64,000 nucleotides of DNA, taken from contig NZ_CP049157.1 in NCBI RefSeq assembly GCF_011493005.1, positions 744,001 through 808,000 of the forward strand. Reading direction: 5' to 3'. The notes beneath the pieces were generated by a model, which saw only the letters and a program-made list of their open reading frames with translations, had not been told where the DNA came from and ran no database searches. The position numbers and the translations under genes are program-made. Each line of letters opens with the position of its first letter. The first letter of the stretch is position 1. Below, in pieces: positions 15,993-24,993 of this stretch. This DNA is from Caballeronia sp. SBC1 (GTDB lineage: Bacteria > Pseudomonadota > Gammaproteobacteria > Burkholderiales > Burkholderiaceae).

Positions 15993-17459
15993 TCAGGCGA
16001 GCGCGTCTTTCACCGGCGGCGCAAGCTCGGCGATCAGTTCACGCACGTCGCCGAGTTGCTCGATGCGCAGCACGAGTTCTTCAATGCGCGACTGCCGCGC
16101 GCGATCGATTACCTCGCTCGTCAGCGAACGGAACTTGTCGCGAATCTCGTCGTTCGACAGCAGCGGAATCGGCCGTCCGCGCGGATGACGCAGCAACTGG
16201 TCTTCGTTTCGGCCATCGTTGAAGAACATCCGTAAGCGGGTGGCGCCGCGAGCGAGCGGGCCGTCGGCATCGAACGACCTGTCGTGGCGCACGGTGATGC
16301 GCTTCATCAGCGCCCAGACATCATCCTGGTCGATGCGAGCGGGGCTGAACTGTTTCATGCGCGCTTCGCCGTCGATCGCCGCGACCGCAACTGCGTAAGC
16401 GAGATTCATCTGCGCGCCGATCGGCGTGAGCGGCCGGGTCGGCTGCCAACCGCCGTGATGAAATGCGGCGCTCGCCAGATCGAGTTCGATCCGTTCGATA
16501 TCGTCGGCGGCGAATGGCCGTTCCGCGCGGATCCGCAACACCGCTTCGATCGGCGCGAGCAACGCGCCCATTGCCGGATAGCGCTTGATAATGATTTTTT
16601 CGGTCTCCCACGTCGTGCCGAGATTCGCGGCGATCTGCGACGCGTCCGGCGCATGACCTTCGCCGAAAGTCGACAGGAACCCGCCGTAATCGCGCTCGAA
16701 CACGCGCTTGATACCCGTGTAACCGCCCTTGGCGAGCGCCGCCGCGTAAAGTCCCGCACGCGACGCGAAACCGTGGTGCATCCGTTTGGACATCGCCTCG
16801 AACTGCGCGGCCATCAGTCCGCCGGATTGGGTGCCGGCAAGCCCCAGCGCATCTTCGAAGGCAGCGGCGTCAAGCTGGTGCAGTTTGCCTGCGGCCGCGG
16901 CGCTCGCGTGCGTGCCGAACACCGCGCCCGAATGCCAACCGCGCGACAGCATCTGCGAACCATGCAGCGCGAGACCCACGCGCGGTCCGACCTCGTAGCC
17001 GCACATCGCCGCAAGCAGGAAATGTGCGCCGTTCACACCGCCGAGCAGCTCCGTGCTCGCAAACAGCGAAGGCAACACGACCGATGCACCATGCAACGGC
17101 GCGAGCGGATGAAAGTCGTCGAGTTCGAAGCCTTGAATAAAGGTGCCGTTGAGCAGCGCCGCCGCCGGCGCGCTGGTCCTGGTACCCCAGCCGATCAGGC
17201 TTGCGCGTCCCTCACCTTCGAGTGCGCAAACCAGTTCGACCGCCTTGCGCGACCACGCAAGTTGCGCGCCGACGAGCGCACAGCCGATGCCGTCGAGGGT
17301 CAGATATTTGCCGCGCTCAAGCGCGGCGGCGGGAATGTCGTCGAACCGCACCGTCGCGAGCCAGTTCGCGAGCCGCCCGGTCGGGCCGGACGGATCGGTC
17401 GGCGCGCCGGCTATGGATGCGGCCGTTTCCAGTGAAGCGCTTGCGGCCATCGTCATCAT
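15993..17459 (-). CDS. MmgE/PrpD family protein
   Basis: 488 residues with the usual family landmarks: LTLDGIGCALVGAQLAWSRK, ALLNGTFIQGFELDDFHPLA, HSGAVFGTHASAAAAGKLHQ, HHGFASRAGLYAAALAKGGY and GAQMNLAYAVAVA. The family includes 2-methylcitrate dehydratase PrpD, cis-aconitate decarboxylase and iminodisuccinate epimerase, all acting on small polycarboxylates. The start has ATGATG preceded by AGGAA. In the operon it follows a LeuD-like gene by 42 bp. Which reaction applies cannot be told by eye. Confidence 0.9.
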   Translation of the reverse strand: MMTMAASASLETAASIAGAPTDPSGPTGRLANWLATVRFDDIPAAALERGKYLTLDGIGCALVGAQLAWSRKAVELVCALEGEGRASLIGWGTRTSAPAAALLNGTFIQGFELDDFHPLAPLHGASVVLPSLFASTELLGGVNGAHFLLAAMCGYEVGPRVGLALHGSQMLSRGWHSGAVFGTHASAAAAGKLHQLDAAAFEDALGLAGTQSGGLMAAQFEAMSKRMHHGFASRAGLYAAALAKGGYTGIKRVFERDYGGFLSTFGEGHAPDASQIAANLGTTWETEKIIIKRYPAMGALLAPIEAVLRIRAERPFAADDIERIELDLASAAFHHGGWQPTRPLTPIGAQMNLAYAVAVAAIDGEARMKQFSPARIDQDDVWALMKRITVRHDRSFDADGPLARGATRLRMFFNDGRNEDQLLRHPRGRPIPLLSNDEIRDKFRSLTSEVIDRARQSRIEELVLRIEQLGDVRELIAELAPPVKDALA

Positions 17460-17501
17460 GATTTCCTGAAAGTTAAGAAGGATGTCGAGGTTCGCCGTGC
17501 G

Positions 17502-18122
17502 TCACGCGCGCGCCTGAACGCTCTGCCAGATCCAGGGCCGCTGCTCGCGGTCCGCGCTTTGCCACGCTTCGATCCGCTCGCGCTGGCGCAATGTCTGTGT
17601 GATCTCGTCGAGACCTTCGAGCAGTGCGTCGCGGCGAAGCGCCTCGATTTCAAACCCGAACTCGGCGTCGCCCGCGATGATCCGCTGCGTCACCAGGTCG
17701 ACGGTCACTGTCGTGCCCGCGCTCGACAGGCCGGCAAGCAGCTGAATCAGCGCGGCATCGAGCTGCACCGGCAGCAGGCCGTTCTGGAAGCAGTTGTTGT
17801 AGAAGATTTCGCCGAAGCTCTCGGCGATCACGCAGCGAATCCCTGCCGCCATCAGCGCCCACACCGCGCCTTCGCGCGACGACCCGCAGCCGAAATTCGC
17901 ACCTGTCAGCAGGATCGGCGCGTGCCGCCACGAAGGCCGGTTCAGCACGAATTCCGGATCCTCGCTACCGTCGGGACGCAGGCGCAGCGCTTCGAGCGCG
18001 TACTGCCCTAGCTCGTGACGCGGCTTCTGTGTGAGCCGCTCGATGCGGATCACGGTGTCGGTATCGATATTCGGTCTCAGCAACGGCGCGGCGGCGCCCG
18101 TAATGGTGGTGACCTTATCCAT
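17502..18122 (-). CDS. leuD: Aconitase-type dehydratase small subunit (LeuD-like)
   Basis: 206 residues. Substrate-recognition swivel domain: IDTDTVIRIERLTQKPRHEL, FGCGSSREGAVWALMAAGIR, SFGEIFYNNCFQNGLLPV. It pairs with the LeuC-like subunit upstream; its ATG at 18122 overlaps the LeuC stop by 8 bp, with GGAGG inside leuC. Homologues serve as 3-isopropylmalate isomerase, citraconase/(R)-citramalate isomerase or 2,3-dimethylmalate dehydratase. No leuA or leuB is nearby, and PrpB-like and PrpD-like neighbours argue for a catabolic role. Confidence 0.88.
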   Translation of the reverse strand: MDKVTTITGAAAPLLRPNIDTDTVIRIERLTQKPRHELGQYALEALRLRPDGSEDPEFVLNRPSWRHAPILLTGANFGCGSSREGAVWALMAAGIRCVIAESFGEIFYNNCFQNGLLPVQLDAALIQLLAGLSSAGTTVTVDLVTQRIIAGDAEFGFEIEALRRDALLEGLDEITQTLRQRERIEAWQSADREQRPWIWQSVQARA

Positions 18123-19524
18123 CAGCGAGCCTCCTCGGATCGGCGATCACGCCCATCACCGCAGCGGCGGCCGCGCTTTGCGGACTGGCGAGATGGGTGC
18201 GTGCGCCCGGCCCCTGGCGGCCGACGAAATTGCGGTTCGACGTCGACACCGAGCGCGCGCCCGCAGGCACGGTCTCGCCGTTCGCCGCAACGCACATGCT
18301 GCAACCGGGCTCGCGCCATTCGAAGCCGGCCTCCCTGAATACGCGGTCGAGCCCCTCGGCCTGCGCGTCGCGTTTGACCTGCTCGGAGCCCGGCACGACC
18401 CACGCGCGCACGCCGGGTGCGACGCGCCGGCCGCGCGCGATGCTAGCCGCTTCGCGCAAATCCGAAAGCCGCGAGTTCGTGCACGAGCCGATGAACACCC
18501 AGTCGACCGGCGTGCCAGCGAGATGCTCGCCGGGTTTCAGGCCCATGTAGTCGAGCGCGTTGCGCCATGCGTCGCGGCGTGCCGCGTCGGGGGCGTCGTT
18601 CGGATCGGGAATGCGCTCGTCGATCGGCATCGCATGCTCGGGGCTCGTACCCCACGTGAGCATCGGGCGCACGTCGGCGGCATCGAACGACACTTCACGG
18701 GCGAACTGCGCGTCGTCGTCGGACGGCAGCGTGCGCCAGTCCGCCACCGCCCGCGCGAACAGCTCGCCGCGCGGCGAAAACTCGCGGCCTTCCAGATACG
18801 CGAATGTCGTATCGTCGGGCGCGATCATGCCGAACTTCGCGCCCATTTCGATCGACAGGTTGCAGATGGTCAGCCGCGCTTCGACACCAAGCTGCCGGAT
18901 CGCCGGCCCCGCATATTCGACCGCGTAGCCGATGCCGGCGCGCGCGCCGAGCTTGCCGATCAGATACATCACCAGGTCCTTCGCGAACACGCCGTTGAGC
19001 AGCCGGCCCTCGAAGCGGACGCGCATCGTGGCTGGCTTGCGTTGCCATAGCGTTTGCGTCGCAAGCGCATGCGTGAGTTCGGACGAGCCGATGCCGAACG
19101 CGAGCGCGCCGACGCCACCGTTCGTGCACGTATGGCTGTCCCCGCAGACGAGCGTGCTGCCTGGTTGAACGACGCCAAGCTCGGGGGCCATCACGTGCAC
19201 GATGCCCTGGCCGGTTTCGCCTAGATCGAAGAAACGGATCCCGTTGTGCGATGACAGCTTCTTCAGTCCGGCCCACAGGCGGGCGCCGCCTGCGAAGGTT
19301 TCGCCGGTGCGGCCGGGCTGCGTCGAGACCGCGTGATCCGGCGTGGCGAACGACAGTTCGGGATGAGCGATCGCAAGACCGCGTTCAGTCATCGCATTCA
19401 ATGCTGCAGTGCCGGACAGATCGTGCAGCAGCAGGCGGTCGATATGCAGCAGCGCCCAGTCGTCGCCGGCTTTCGCGATCACATGGCGCTGCCACACTTT
19501 GTCGAATAACGTCGAAGCAATCAC
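18115..19524 (-). CDS. leuC: Aconitase-type dehydratase large subunit (LeuC-like)
   Basis: 469 residues, the LeuC length. Fe-S and active-site motifs: VCGDSHTCTNGGVGALAFGI, VFIGSCTNSRLSDLREAA (first cluster Cys) and EPGCSMCVAANGE (second and third Cys). Start chosen as GTG at 19524: GGGAG precedes it and it overlaps the upstream lyase stop as GTGA, so the genes are translationally coupled. Probably forms a dehydratase with the LeuD-like protein. True substrate likely a branched malate-type acid rather than isopropylmalate, judged only from neighbours. Confidence 0.88.
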   Translation of the reverse strand: MIASTLFDKVWQRHVIAKAGDDWALLHIDRLLLHDLSGTAALNAMTERGLAIAHPELSFATPDHAVSTQPGRTGETFAGGARLWAGLKKLSSHNGIRFFDLGETGQGIVHVMAPELGVVQPGSTLVCGDSHTCTNGGVGALAFGIGSSELTHALATQTLWQRKPATMRVRFEGRLLNGVFAKDLVMYLIGKLGARAGIGYAVEYAGPAIRQLGVEARLTICNLSIEMGAKFGMIAPDDTTFAYLEGREFSPRGELFARAVADWRTLPSDDDAQFAREVSFDAADVRPMLTWGTSPEHAMPIDERIPDPNDAPDAARRDAWRNALDYMGLKPGEHLAGTPVDWVFIGSCTNSRLSDLREAASIARGRRVAPGVRAWVVPGSEQVKRDAQAEGLDRVFREAGFEWREPGCSMCVAANGETVPAGARSVSTSNRNFVGRQGPGARTHLASPQSAAAAAVMGVIADPRRLADG

Positions 19525-20405
19525 GATGTGCTCCCGTCGGCGACGGCTTCGTCGCGAAAGCGTGTGCGGATCGCGTCCCACTCGTCAGAGCCGAGCCGGC
19601 GGAAGCGTTCGCGCACCGACGCATGACCGGCCGATGCAGGCGGCATCTGCGTGTCGCGCAGTCCTTTGAGCACGCTGTCGCAACTTTCGATCACCGCGCC
19701 GAGCAGCAGGCTCGGCAGGATCGCAACCCGATAGCCCATCTCGCCGATTTCTCGCAGGCCGATGTCCGGCGTCTTGCCGCCGCGCACAATGTTCAACAGA
19801 CACGGCCCGTCGACTAGGCGCGGCACCGCCGCGACTTCGTCGAGCCCTTGCGCGGCTTCGACGAATGCAATATCGGCGCCTGCATCGAGCGCGGCGTTCG
19901 CGCGCCAGATCGCTTCATCCAGACCCACGACAGCGCGCGCGTCGGTGCGCGCGATCAGCACGAAATCGGGATCGGGGCGCGCGCCCACCGCGGCGCGGAT
20001 TTTTGCAATGAATTCTTCGCGCGACACCAGTTCCTTGCCGTCGAGATGGCCACAGCGCTTGGGCGCGAGCTGATCTTCGATATGAATGCCGGCGACACCG
20101 CGCTGCGCATATTCGCGTACGGTTCGCGTGACGTTCAGCTCGTTGCCGAAGCCAGTGTCCGCATCGGCGATCAGCGGTACGGACACGCTGCGTGCGATCA
20201 CGCCGGCGTTCTCGACCATCTCGGTCATCGTCAACAGCCCGTAGTCGGGATATCCGCGCGCGGCTGCGGTGCCTGCGCCAGTCATGTACAGCGTGGTGAA
20301 ACCAGCCTGTTCGGCGAGGCGCGCGGTCAATCCGTCAAAGACGCCAGGAGCAACGACAAGTTCGCGATTGCTTAGATGTTCACGCAGGATAGACGCATGT
20401 GTCAT
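19521..20405 (-). CDS. Isocitrate lyase/PEP mutase superfamily lyase (PrpB/dimethylmalate lyase-like)
   Basis: 294-residue TIM barrel. Motifs: LVVAPGVFDGLTARLAEQAG, PLIADADTGFGNELNV (metal-binding Asp pair), HIEDQLAPKRCGHLDGKEL where KRCGH is the mobile-loop catalytic motif of true lyases, and VLIARTDARAV. Such enzymes cleave 2-methylisocitrate, 2,3-dimethylmalate or related acids to pyruvate plus a second acid. First gene of the operon; its promoter region holds an 11-bp-arm palindrome at 20575-20600. With LeuCD-like and PrpD-like partners it suggests hydration-isomerisation followed by cleavage. Confidence 0.9.
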   Translation of the reverse strand: MTHASILREHLSNRELVVAPGVFDGLTARLAEQAGFTTLYMTGAGTAAARGYPDYGLLTMTEMVENAGVIARSVSVPLIADADTGFGNELNVTRTVREYAQRGVAGIHIEDQLAPKRCGHLDGKELVSREEFIAKIRAAVGARPDPDFVLIARTDARAVVGLDEAIWRANAALDAGADIAFVEAAQGLDEVAAVPRLVDGPCLLNIVRGGKTPDIGLREIGEMGYRVAILPSLLLGAVIESCDSVLKGLRDTQMPPASAGHASVRERFRRLGSDEWDAIRTRFRDEAVADGSTS

Positions 20406-20574
20406 ATGAGTAGCTCGTTATTTAAGGGACCAACCGACGAATACGGGGACGCTCCCGCTGGGTTCGATATTCACGCGAAGCCGCGAAGCTCGATCATCAG
20501 ATCAGGCATCAAGTGCATGCGCTGGTTTGACCGTTCGCCAGATCAGCGCGGCGAACTTGACTGGAACGTCTTGA

Positions 20575-20600
20575 ATGTTGTTATAACTGTATAACAACAT
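20575..20600. promoter_or_regulatory. Inverted repeat, candidate GntR operator
   Basis: ATGTTGTTATA-ACTG-TATAACAACAT: perfect 11-bp arms about a 4-base spacer, 170 bp upstream of the PrpB-like start. The TTGTTATA arm recurs before the GntR gene (12934-12941). AT-rich and at a promoter-like position in a GC-rich region; regulator assignment is inferred. Confidence 0.6.
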
Positions 20601-21352
20601 AATTTCAAGTAGTGTTTGCGTCGATAATCTCTTGTAACGCTTCGAGGTGCCGCACATTGCGCGGGTCACCGGAACAACAACCCGCACCCCAGGCACTTAC
20701 GCTGTCGTTGGCGTTTCATGGACTGGCCCGCCATGGGGCCAGATCATGTGCCTTCGCGCGCGAGCTGAGCCGACCCGGCTCGTGCGCGAAGAATCAGGCA
20801 CAACACCACCGCCCAGCGACAGAAAGGACCGAAGAAGAACCGAAGAAAAGCCAGGTTCTAGAGGGATGAACTTGAAGAAAATGCCGGAAGAAAAAGCACT
20901 TTCACGCCGTCAGTTTTTGACGACTTTCAGATCGCCAATGACATTCCCAGACGCAACTGCGTTTTTGATCGCGACGGGCGCGAAAAATAGGCGGCTTGCG
21001 ATGACAGTGTTCCGCCTGCGACGGGAATTCGGTACGGCGGCGTACTGGCACACGAAAGCGAAGGCAGTTCATGCCTCATAGCCTCTTGACCGCTGCCGCC
21101 GTCGCAGAGTTAAGCAGAAATTTGGCTGCCAACAAACTGCAAACGGACATTCGCAAAGTTTGACTGGATGACTCAAAGTGGCCGAACCCCGTCCTCTCGA
21201 ATCTTGAAGTCTTTCCCCATCCGTCCGTCTACGTCGGGCAGGAGGGGACCCGAAGCGGACAGGCTGGTGAGACCCGCTACAAACTAGCCAGAGGATTGTC
21301 GATTTCCGATCATCATATTCGTCGTTAGTGAACCCCATTCAAAGGATTTCCC
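20601..21352. other. Intergenic with only doubtful ORFs
   Basis: Frame 20647-21081 (plus) contains a Met at about 20867 followed by NLKKMPEEKALSRRQFLTTF, but no family is recognised and the RBS is weak. Other frames look like noise. Could contain decayed genes; nothing is firmly supported. Confidence 0.35.
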
Positions 21353-21724
21353 ATGAAATACCTCGGCCTGGCCTACTTCTCCCCCGAAAAATTCGCCGCG
21401 ATGGCGCCAGACGAAATCAAGGAATTGGTGAGCCAGTGCCCGGCATTGGACGAGAAGATGCGCGCTACCGGCAAGGTTCTGATTTCCGCCTCCCTTGGCG
21501 ATCTGGACAAGTGGAGGACGCTTCGCCCGCGCACTGGAGAGACGCGCATCACCGATGGGCCTTACACCGAGTCGAAGGAAGTCGTGGGCGGCCTATTCAT
21601 CATCGAGGCGGACAGCCTTGACGGGGCGTTACGCATCGCGTCCATGCACCCGGCTGCCACACTGGGCGAAGAAGGCGGATGGGCCGTCGAGCTTATCCCC
21701 TTGGACTTCTATCTGGCGCGATGA
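21353..21724 (+). CDS. YciI family protein (DGPF domain)
   Basis: 123 residues. Starts MKYLGLAYFSPEKFAAM and carries RITDGPYTESKEVVGGLFII, the diagnostic DGPxxESKE-GGF segment of the YciI/YCII-related DGPF family, then EEGGWAVELIPLD. These small ferredoxin-like-fold proteins are often encoded beside ECF sigma factors; none is seen here, so it is an orphan. Biochemical role unknown. Confidence 0.85.
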   Translation: MKYLGLAYFSPEKFAAMAPDEIKELVSQCPALDEKMRATGKVLISASLGDLDKWRTLRPRTGETRITDGPYTESKEVVGGLFIIEADSLDGALRIASMHPAATLGEEGGWAVELIPLDFYLAR

Positions 21725-22139
21725 GGATTTGGACGCCTGTCTCAGAAGGCGTTGGCGTTCCTTTTACCGCAGACACCTTCACTGCGTCGGGAGTCATCGC
21801 GGCGATGTACGCTCCTGGCCGGGTACTGCCTTATGCGATTGGCACACCTGCTTGAGCCCCGCACGGCTGCGGTCGGCAGCACGCGACCCTTCGCTGCCAT
21901 TGGAGTCGTTCCTTCGCAACGGGCTGTTGTCAGAGCCTCAACCGACCTTCGCTCACGGGTAGATAGATGTGCGCTACGTCAGGCTGTTGCTGTAACCGCT
22001 CCGCCATTGGTCCATCCACGGTCGCGCAGCTAGCGGAGATATCTGCAGTTGCTGTAGAAGATCCAAAGCAGAATGTAGAAGCCGAGTCACACAGCACCGG
22101 TGACGGAGATCTCGCGAGATCATCGCGCTACCGCCCTGG
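21725..22139. other. Intergenic, no supported gene
   Basis: Several overlapping Arg/Ser-rich frames without motifs. Probably decayed sequence between the YciI gene and the insertion sequence. Confidence 0.35.
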
Positions 22140-22249
22140 TCATTCCCCCAATACTCCGCCTGCGTCGTCGAGGACCGTCATGGTCTTGTCCATGACCGGC
22201 AATCTGAGCATCAGTTGAACCGCCCCGGGAATCGTGGAGGCTGCTTGGT

Positions 22250-23101
22250 TTAAGTTAATACGGGTTCAACGGCGGATGTTTCAAGTTGCCGGTAGTAGTT
22301 TGCCTCAGCTTCAGCGGGCGGGATATAGCCAAGCGGTTCCATCAGCCGATGGTGATTGAACCAGGCCACCCATTCCAGCGTTGCCAACTCGACGGACTCA
22401 CGTGTTTTCCAGGTGCGGCGATGAATCAGTTCAGCCTTGTACAAGCCGTTGATCGTTTCAGCGAGGGCATTATCGTAGCTATCGCCCCGACTGCCGACCG
22501 ACGGTTCGATGCCCGCTTCGGCGAGCCGCTCGCTATAGCGAACGCTGACGTATTGCGAACCTCTGTCGGAGTGGTGTATCAGCATTCCGTCGCCGCCTGG
22601 TCGCCGTGCGTAAAGTGCCTGTTCAAGCGCATCCAGAACGAAGTCCGTGGTCATCGACGTGCTGACGCGCCAACCAACGATCCGCCGAGCGAACACGTCG
22701 ATCACGAACGCGACGTACAACCAGCCCTGCCACGTCGAGACGTAGGTGAAGTCCGAGACCCAAAGCTGGTTTGGCCGCGAAGCGTTGAACTGGCGATTGA
22801 CCCGATCCAGCGGGCGCGGGGCGCAGGCATTGGGGACGGTCGTGCGAACACGCTTGCCTCGCATCACGCCACGCAAACCCAGTCGCCTCATCAATCGTTC
22901 AACGGTGCAGCGAGCCACCTCGATGCGCTCCCGGTTCATCTGCTTCCAGACCTTATCCGCGCCGTACACTTGCATGTTGGCCTGCCAGACACGCTTGATC
23001 TCGGGTTGCAGAAGTTCATCGCGTATCGCGCGAGCACAGCGCCGCGACGGATCGCGAAGTTGCGCGGCATGACGCCGATAGCCCGACGGGGCAATCCGCA
23101 A
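22250..23101 (-). CDS. IS3-family transposase OrfB (DDE integrase domain)
   Basis: 283 residues from the first Met, but the frame extends upstream to overlap orfA and is normally read as an OrfAB fusion after a -1 frameshift. HTH_21 region: ANMQVYGADKVWKQMNRERI. DDE residues: LWVSDFTYVSTW (D), IHHSDRGSQYVSVRYS (D), DNALAETINGLYKAEL (E). C-terminal LATLEWVAWFNHHRLMEPLG is the usual ending. Frame is intact, so transposase may be functional if orfA is expressed. Confidence 0.92.
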   Translation of the reverse strand: MRIAPSGYRRHAAQLRDPSRRCARAIRDELLQPEIKRVWQANMQVYGADKVWKQMNRERIEVARCTVERLMRRLGLRGVMRGKRVRTTVPNACAPRPLDRVNRQFNASRPNQLWVSDFTYVSTWQGWLYVAFVIDVFARRIVGWRVSTSMTTDFVLDALEQALYARRPGGDGMLIHHSDRGSQYVSVRYSERLAEAGIEPSVGSRGDSYDNALAETINGLYKAELIHRRTWKTRESVELATLEWVAWFNHHRLMEPLGYIPPAEAEANYYRQLETSAVEPVLT

Positions 23102-23157
23102 GACCTTGCAGATCGACTCGACCCCGAAGGTGTCGCGATGCTGATCGACGAAGGCCT

Positions 23158-23481
23158 TCAGGACTTCAGACGGCGGTCGAGCTCCGCCTGGGCGAAAAAC
23201 GCGCTCGCCAACTTCAGAATCTCGTTGGCGCGGCGCAGTTCCTTGTTCTCACGTTCCAGCGTCTTGAGGCGTTCACGCTCCGACGTGGTCACGCCTTCGC
23301 GCTCGCCGCTGTCGATCTGCTCACGCTTGACCCAGCCCAATAGGGTCTGGCTCGAACAACCGATCATCGGCGCAATGGTTTCAACAGCTGCCCACAGTGA
23401 CGGGTGCTCGCCACGCTGCTCGCGCACCAGACGAACGGCGCGCTCTCGGACTTCAGGGGAAAATTGGCTTGGCTTGCTCAT
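23158..23481 (-). CDS. IS3-family transposase OrfA
   Basis: 107 residues: HTH domain [20 protein letters not shown] ... [16 protein letters not shown] and a leucine-zipper-like [28 protein letters not shown] stretch near the 3' end is a possible -1 slippery site for the OrfAB fusion. The natural promoter side is separated from the gene by the IS110 insertion 10 bp upstream of its ATG, so expression may now depend on read-through from the IS110 gene. Confidence 0.88.
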   Translation of the reverse strand: MSKPSQFSPEVRERAVRLVREQRGEHPSLWAAVETIAPMIGCSSQTLLGWVKREQIDSGEREGVTTSERERLKTLERENKELRRANEILKLASAFFAQAELDRRLKS

Positions 23482-23504
23482 GGCTCCATTCTGGTAAGAA
23501 GCCG

Positions 23505-24728
23505 TTATGACGGGGAAGCTGGCTGCACCGGATATCCAAGATCCGTGAGGCGTTTTAGTAATCGCTTAACGGTGCTCTGCATGTCGTGCCGGGTGAAATA
23601 GTCTGCACCGAGATCTGCGTATTCCACGCCATTGCGAAGCATGTGCCACGCTGCGGTGAGCATCGACGCAGCCACTGCGATGATTGCTTTCTTTGAACCG
23701 CGCCGCGCCTTGACGCGAGTGAACTGGGCGAACAGGTAGCTGTTCTTCGTACGTACTGCGGCCCATGCGGCAGTCACGAGTGCCGTCTTGAGCCATGTGC
23801 CGCTCTTGCGGACACGCGTACTGCGGCGCTTACCGGCGCTCTCATCATTGCGGGGACACAGTCCGGCCCACGATATGAGGTGAGCGGAATCGGGAAAGCG
23901 CGTCATGTCGACCCCAATCTCGGCCACCAGGACCCGCGCGGTCAGGTCACCGACGCCGGGAATGGTTCTTAGCAGTTGAACGTGCTGCCGGATTGGCGTC
24001 AGAGCAAGTCCCACGGCGGCATCCAGTTCAGTCAGCGCGTGCTCAAGGGCGTCGATGAGCTGCAAATGCAGCGCGAGCATCGTACGGTGATGTGAAGTTA
24101 TGCGGCCGCGCAATGCTTCGCGTAGTTCACTCGTCTTCTTGCGCGCGTGACCTTGCGCCAGTGCCGCGAGCAGCACCGGATCGTTCTCGCCCGAGATGAT
24201 GGCCTTCAGAATCGCGCGTCCGCTGCCGCCAAGTACGTCAGAAAGGACACTGCCCAGTTTGAGATTGGCATCCTCGAGCACCTTCTGGACACGCAGACAA
24301 TGCTGGGCGATCTCGCGCGTCAGCTGTTTGCGTGTGCGTGTCAGATCACGTAACTCCTGGATCGCGGCCGGCGGGACGAAGCTGGAGCGGATCAGCCCGT
24401 GTGCGAGCAGGTCTGCGATCCACGTCGCATCGTTCACATCGGTTTTGCGGCCAGGCACGTTCCGAATATGCGCAGCGTTGCCCAGCACGAGTTCGAAGGA
24501 GCCCTCGAGAACGTGCCACACTGGCTTCCAGTAAACGCCGGTGGCTTCCATTGCCACGTGGGAACAGCCATGGACGGCCAGCCAGTCCGACAGCGCCAGC
24601 AATCCCTTAGTGGTACTGTAAAATCTCTGCACTTCACGGTGCTCCGGCGCTGACACACAACGGACGCAGGCGACGATGATGTCCTTATGTATGTCCAGCC
24701 CGGCACAGCGCGGATAGAGTACCTGCAT
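23505..24728 (-). CDS. IS110-family transposase (DEDD RuvC-like)
   Basis: 407 residues. RuvC-like DEDD residues: [15 protein letters not shown] (D), [15 protein letters not shown] (E), [20 protein letters not shown] (D, D). The transposase_20 domain has [20 protein letters not shown] and [17 protein letters not shown] with the serine region used in recombination. Start at 24728 follows GGAGGGCAGC; an upstream in-frame start at 24767 lacks an RBS. The enzyme is guided by a bridge RNA in characterised relatives. Confidence 0.92.
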   Translation of the reverse strand: MQVLYPRCAGLDIHKDIIVACVRCVSAPEHREVQRFYSTTKGLLALSDWLAVHGCSHVAMEATGVYWKPVWHVLEGSFELVLGNAAHIRNVPGRKTDVNDATWIADLLAHGLIRSSFVPPAAIQELRDLTRTRKQLTREIAQHCLRVQKVLEDANLKLGSVLSDVLGGSGRAILKAIISGENDPVLLAALAQGHARKKTSELREALRGRITSHHRTMLALHLQLIDALEHALTELDAAVGLALTPIRQHVQLLRTIPGVGDLTARVLVAEIGVDMTRFPDSAHLISWAGLCPRNDESAGKRRSTRVRKSGTWLKTALVTAAWAAVRTKNSYLFAQFTRVKARRGSKKAIIAVAASMLTAAWHMLRNGVEYADLGADYFTRHDMQSTVKRLLKRLTDLGYPVQPASPS

Positions 24729-24993
24729 GCTGCCCTCCTGCAAGATAGAGAATGGCAGCGGCGACAACCCTCGTTATCGGATTCTGGTAAGCGTGCTCCG
24801 GCAGGGCGACATTTGCCCTCGGTCACAATTCGGGGTGCTCGCAGGGTTGCGGGTCCAACTCTCAAACGGGCTCAGTGCACCAGATAATGGGCCGACCTCG
24901 ACCACCGCTGCCTCGTAATCGTATTCCTTCCCAGATCCGCCTGCAGCAGTCGCGCGCTTCATCCTTCGGGGTCGGGCAAAACCCGATGAATCA
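24729..24993 (-). ncRNA. Candidate IS110 bridge RNA (leader region)
   Basis: About 265 bp of non-coding DNA between the IS110 left end and its transposase, where IS110-group elements encode a bridge RNA. Read in the transposase direction it begins with a hairpin (24972-24986), then contains TTGAGAG (24865-24859) identical to the left target plus core AG, and later CTTACCAG (24791-24784) identical to the element right end plus core. That order matches target loop then donor loop. Complementary right-hand guides were not found convincingly. Confidence 0.45.

Noticed and set aside
16284..17435. 383-codon plus-strand frame
   Set aside because: Shadow of the MmgE/PrpD gene on the opposite strand.
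18031..19050. 339-codon plus-strand frame
   Set aside because: Shadow of the LeuC-like gene.
23488..24791. ATTCTGGTAAG direct repeats (23488-23498 and 24781-24791) as the target duplication of the IS110 element
   Set aside because: Removing the sequence between them leaves IS110 leader DNA behind and does not restore the IS3 end; the CT-core junction at 23491/24994 does. The repeat is better explained as a guide-like match.
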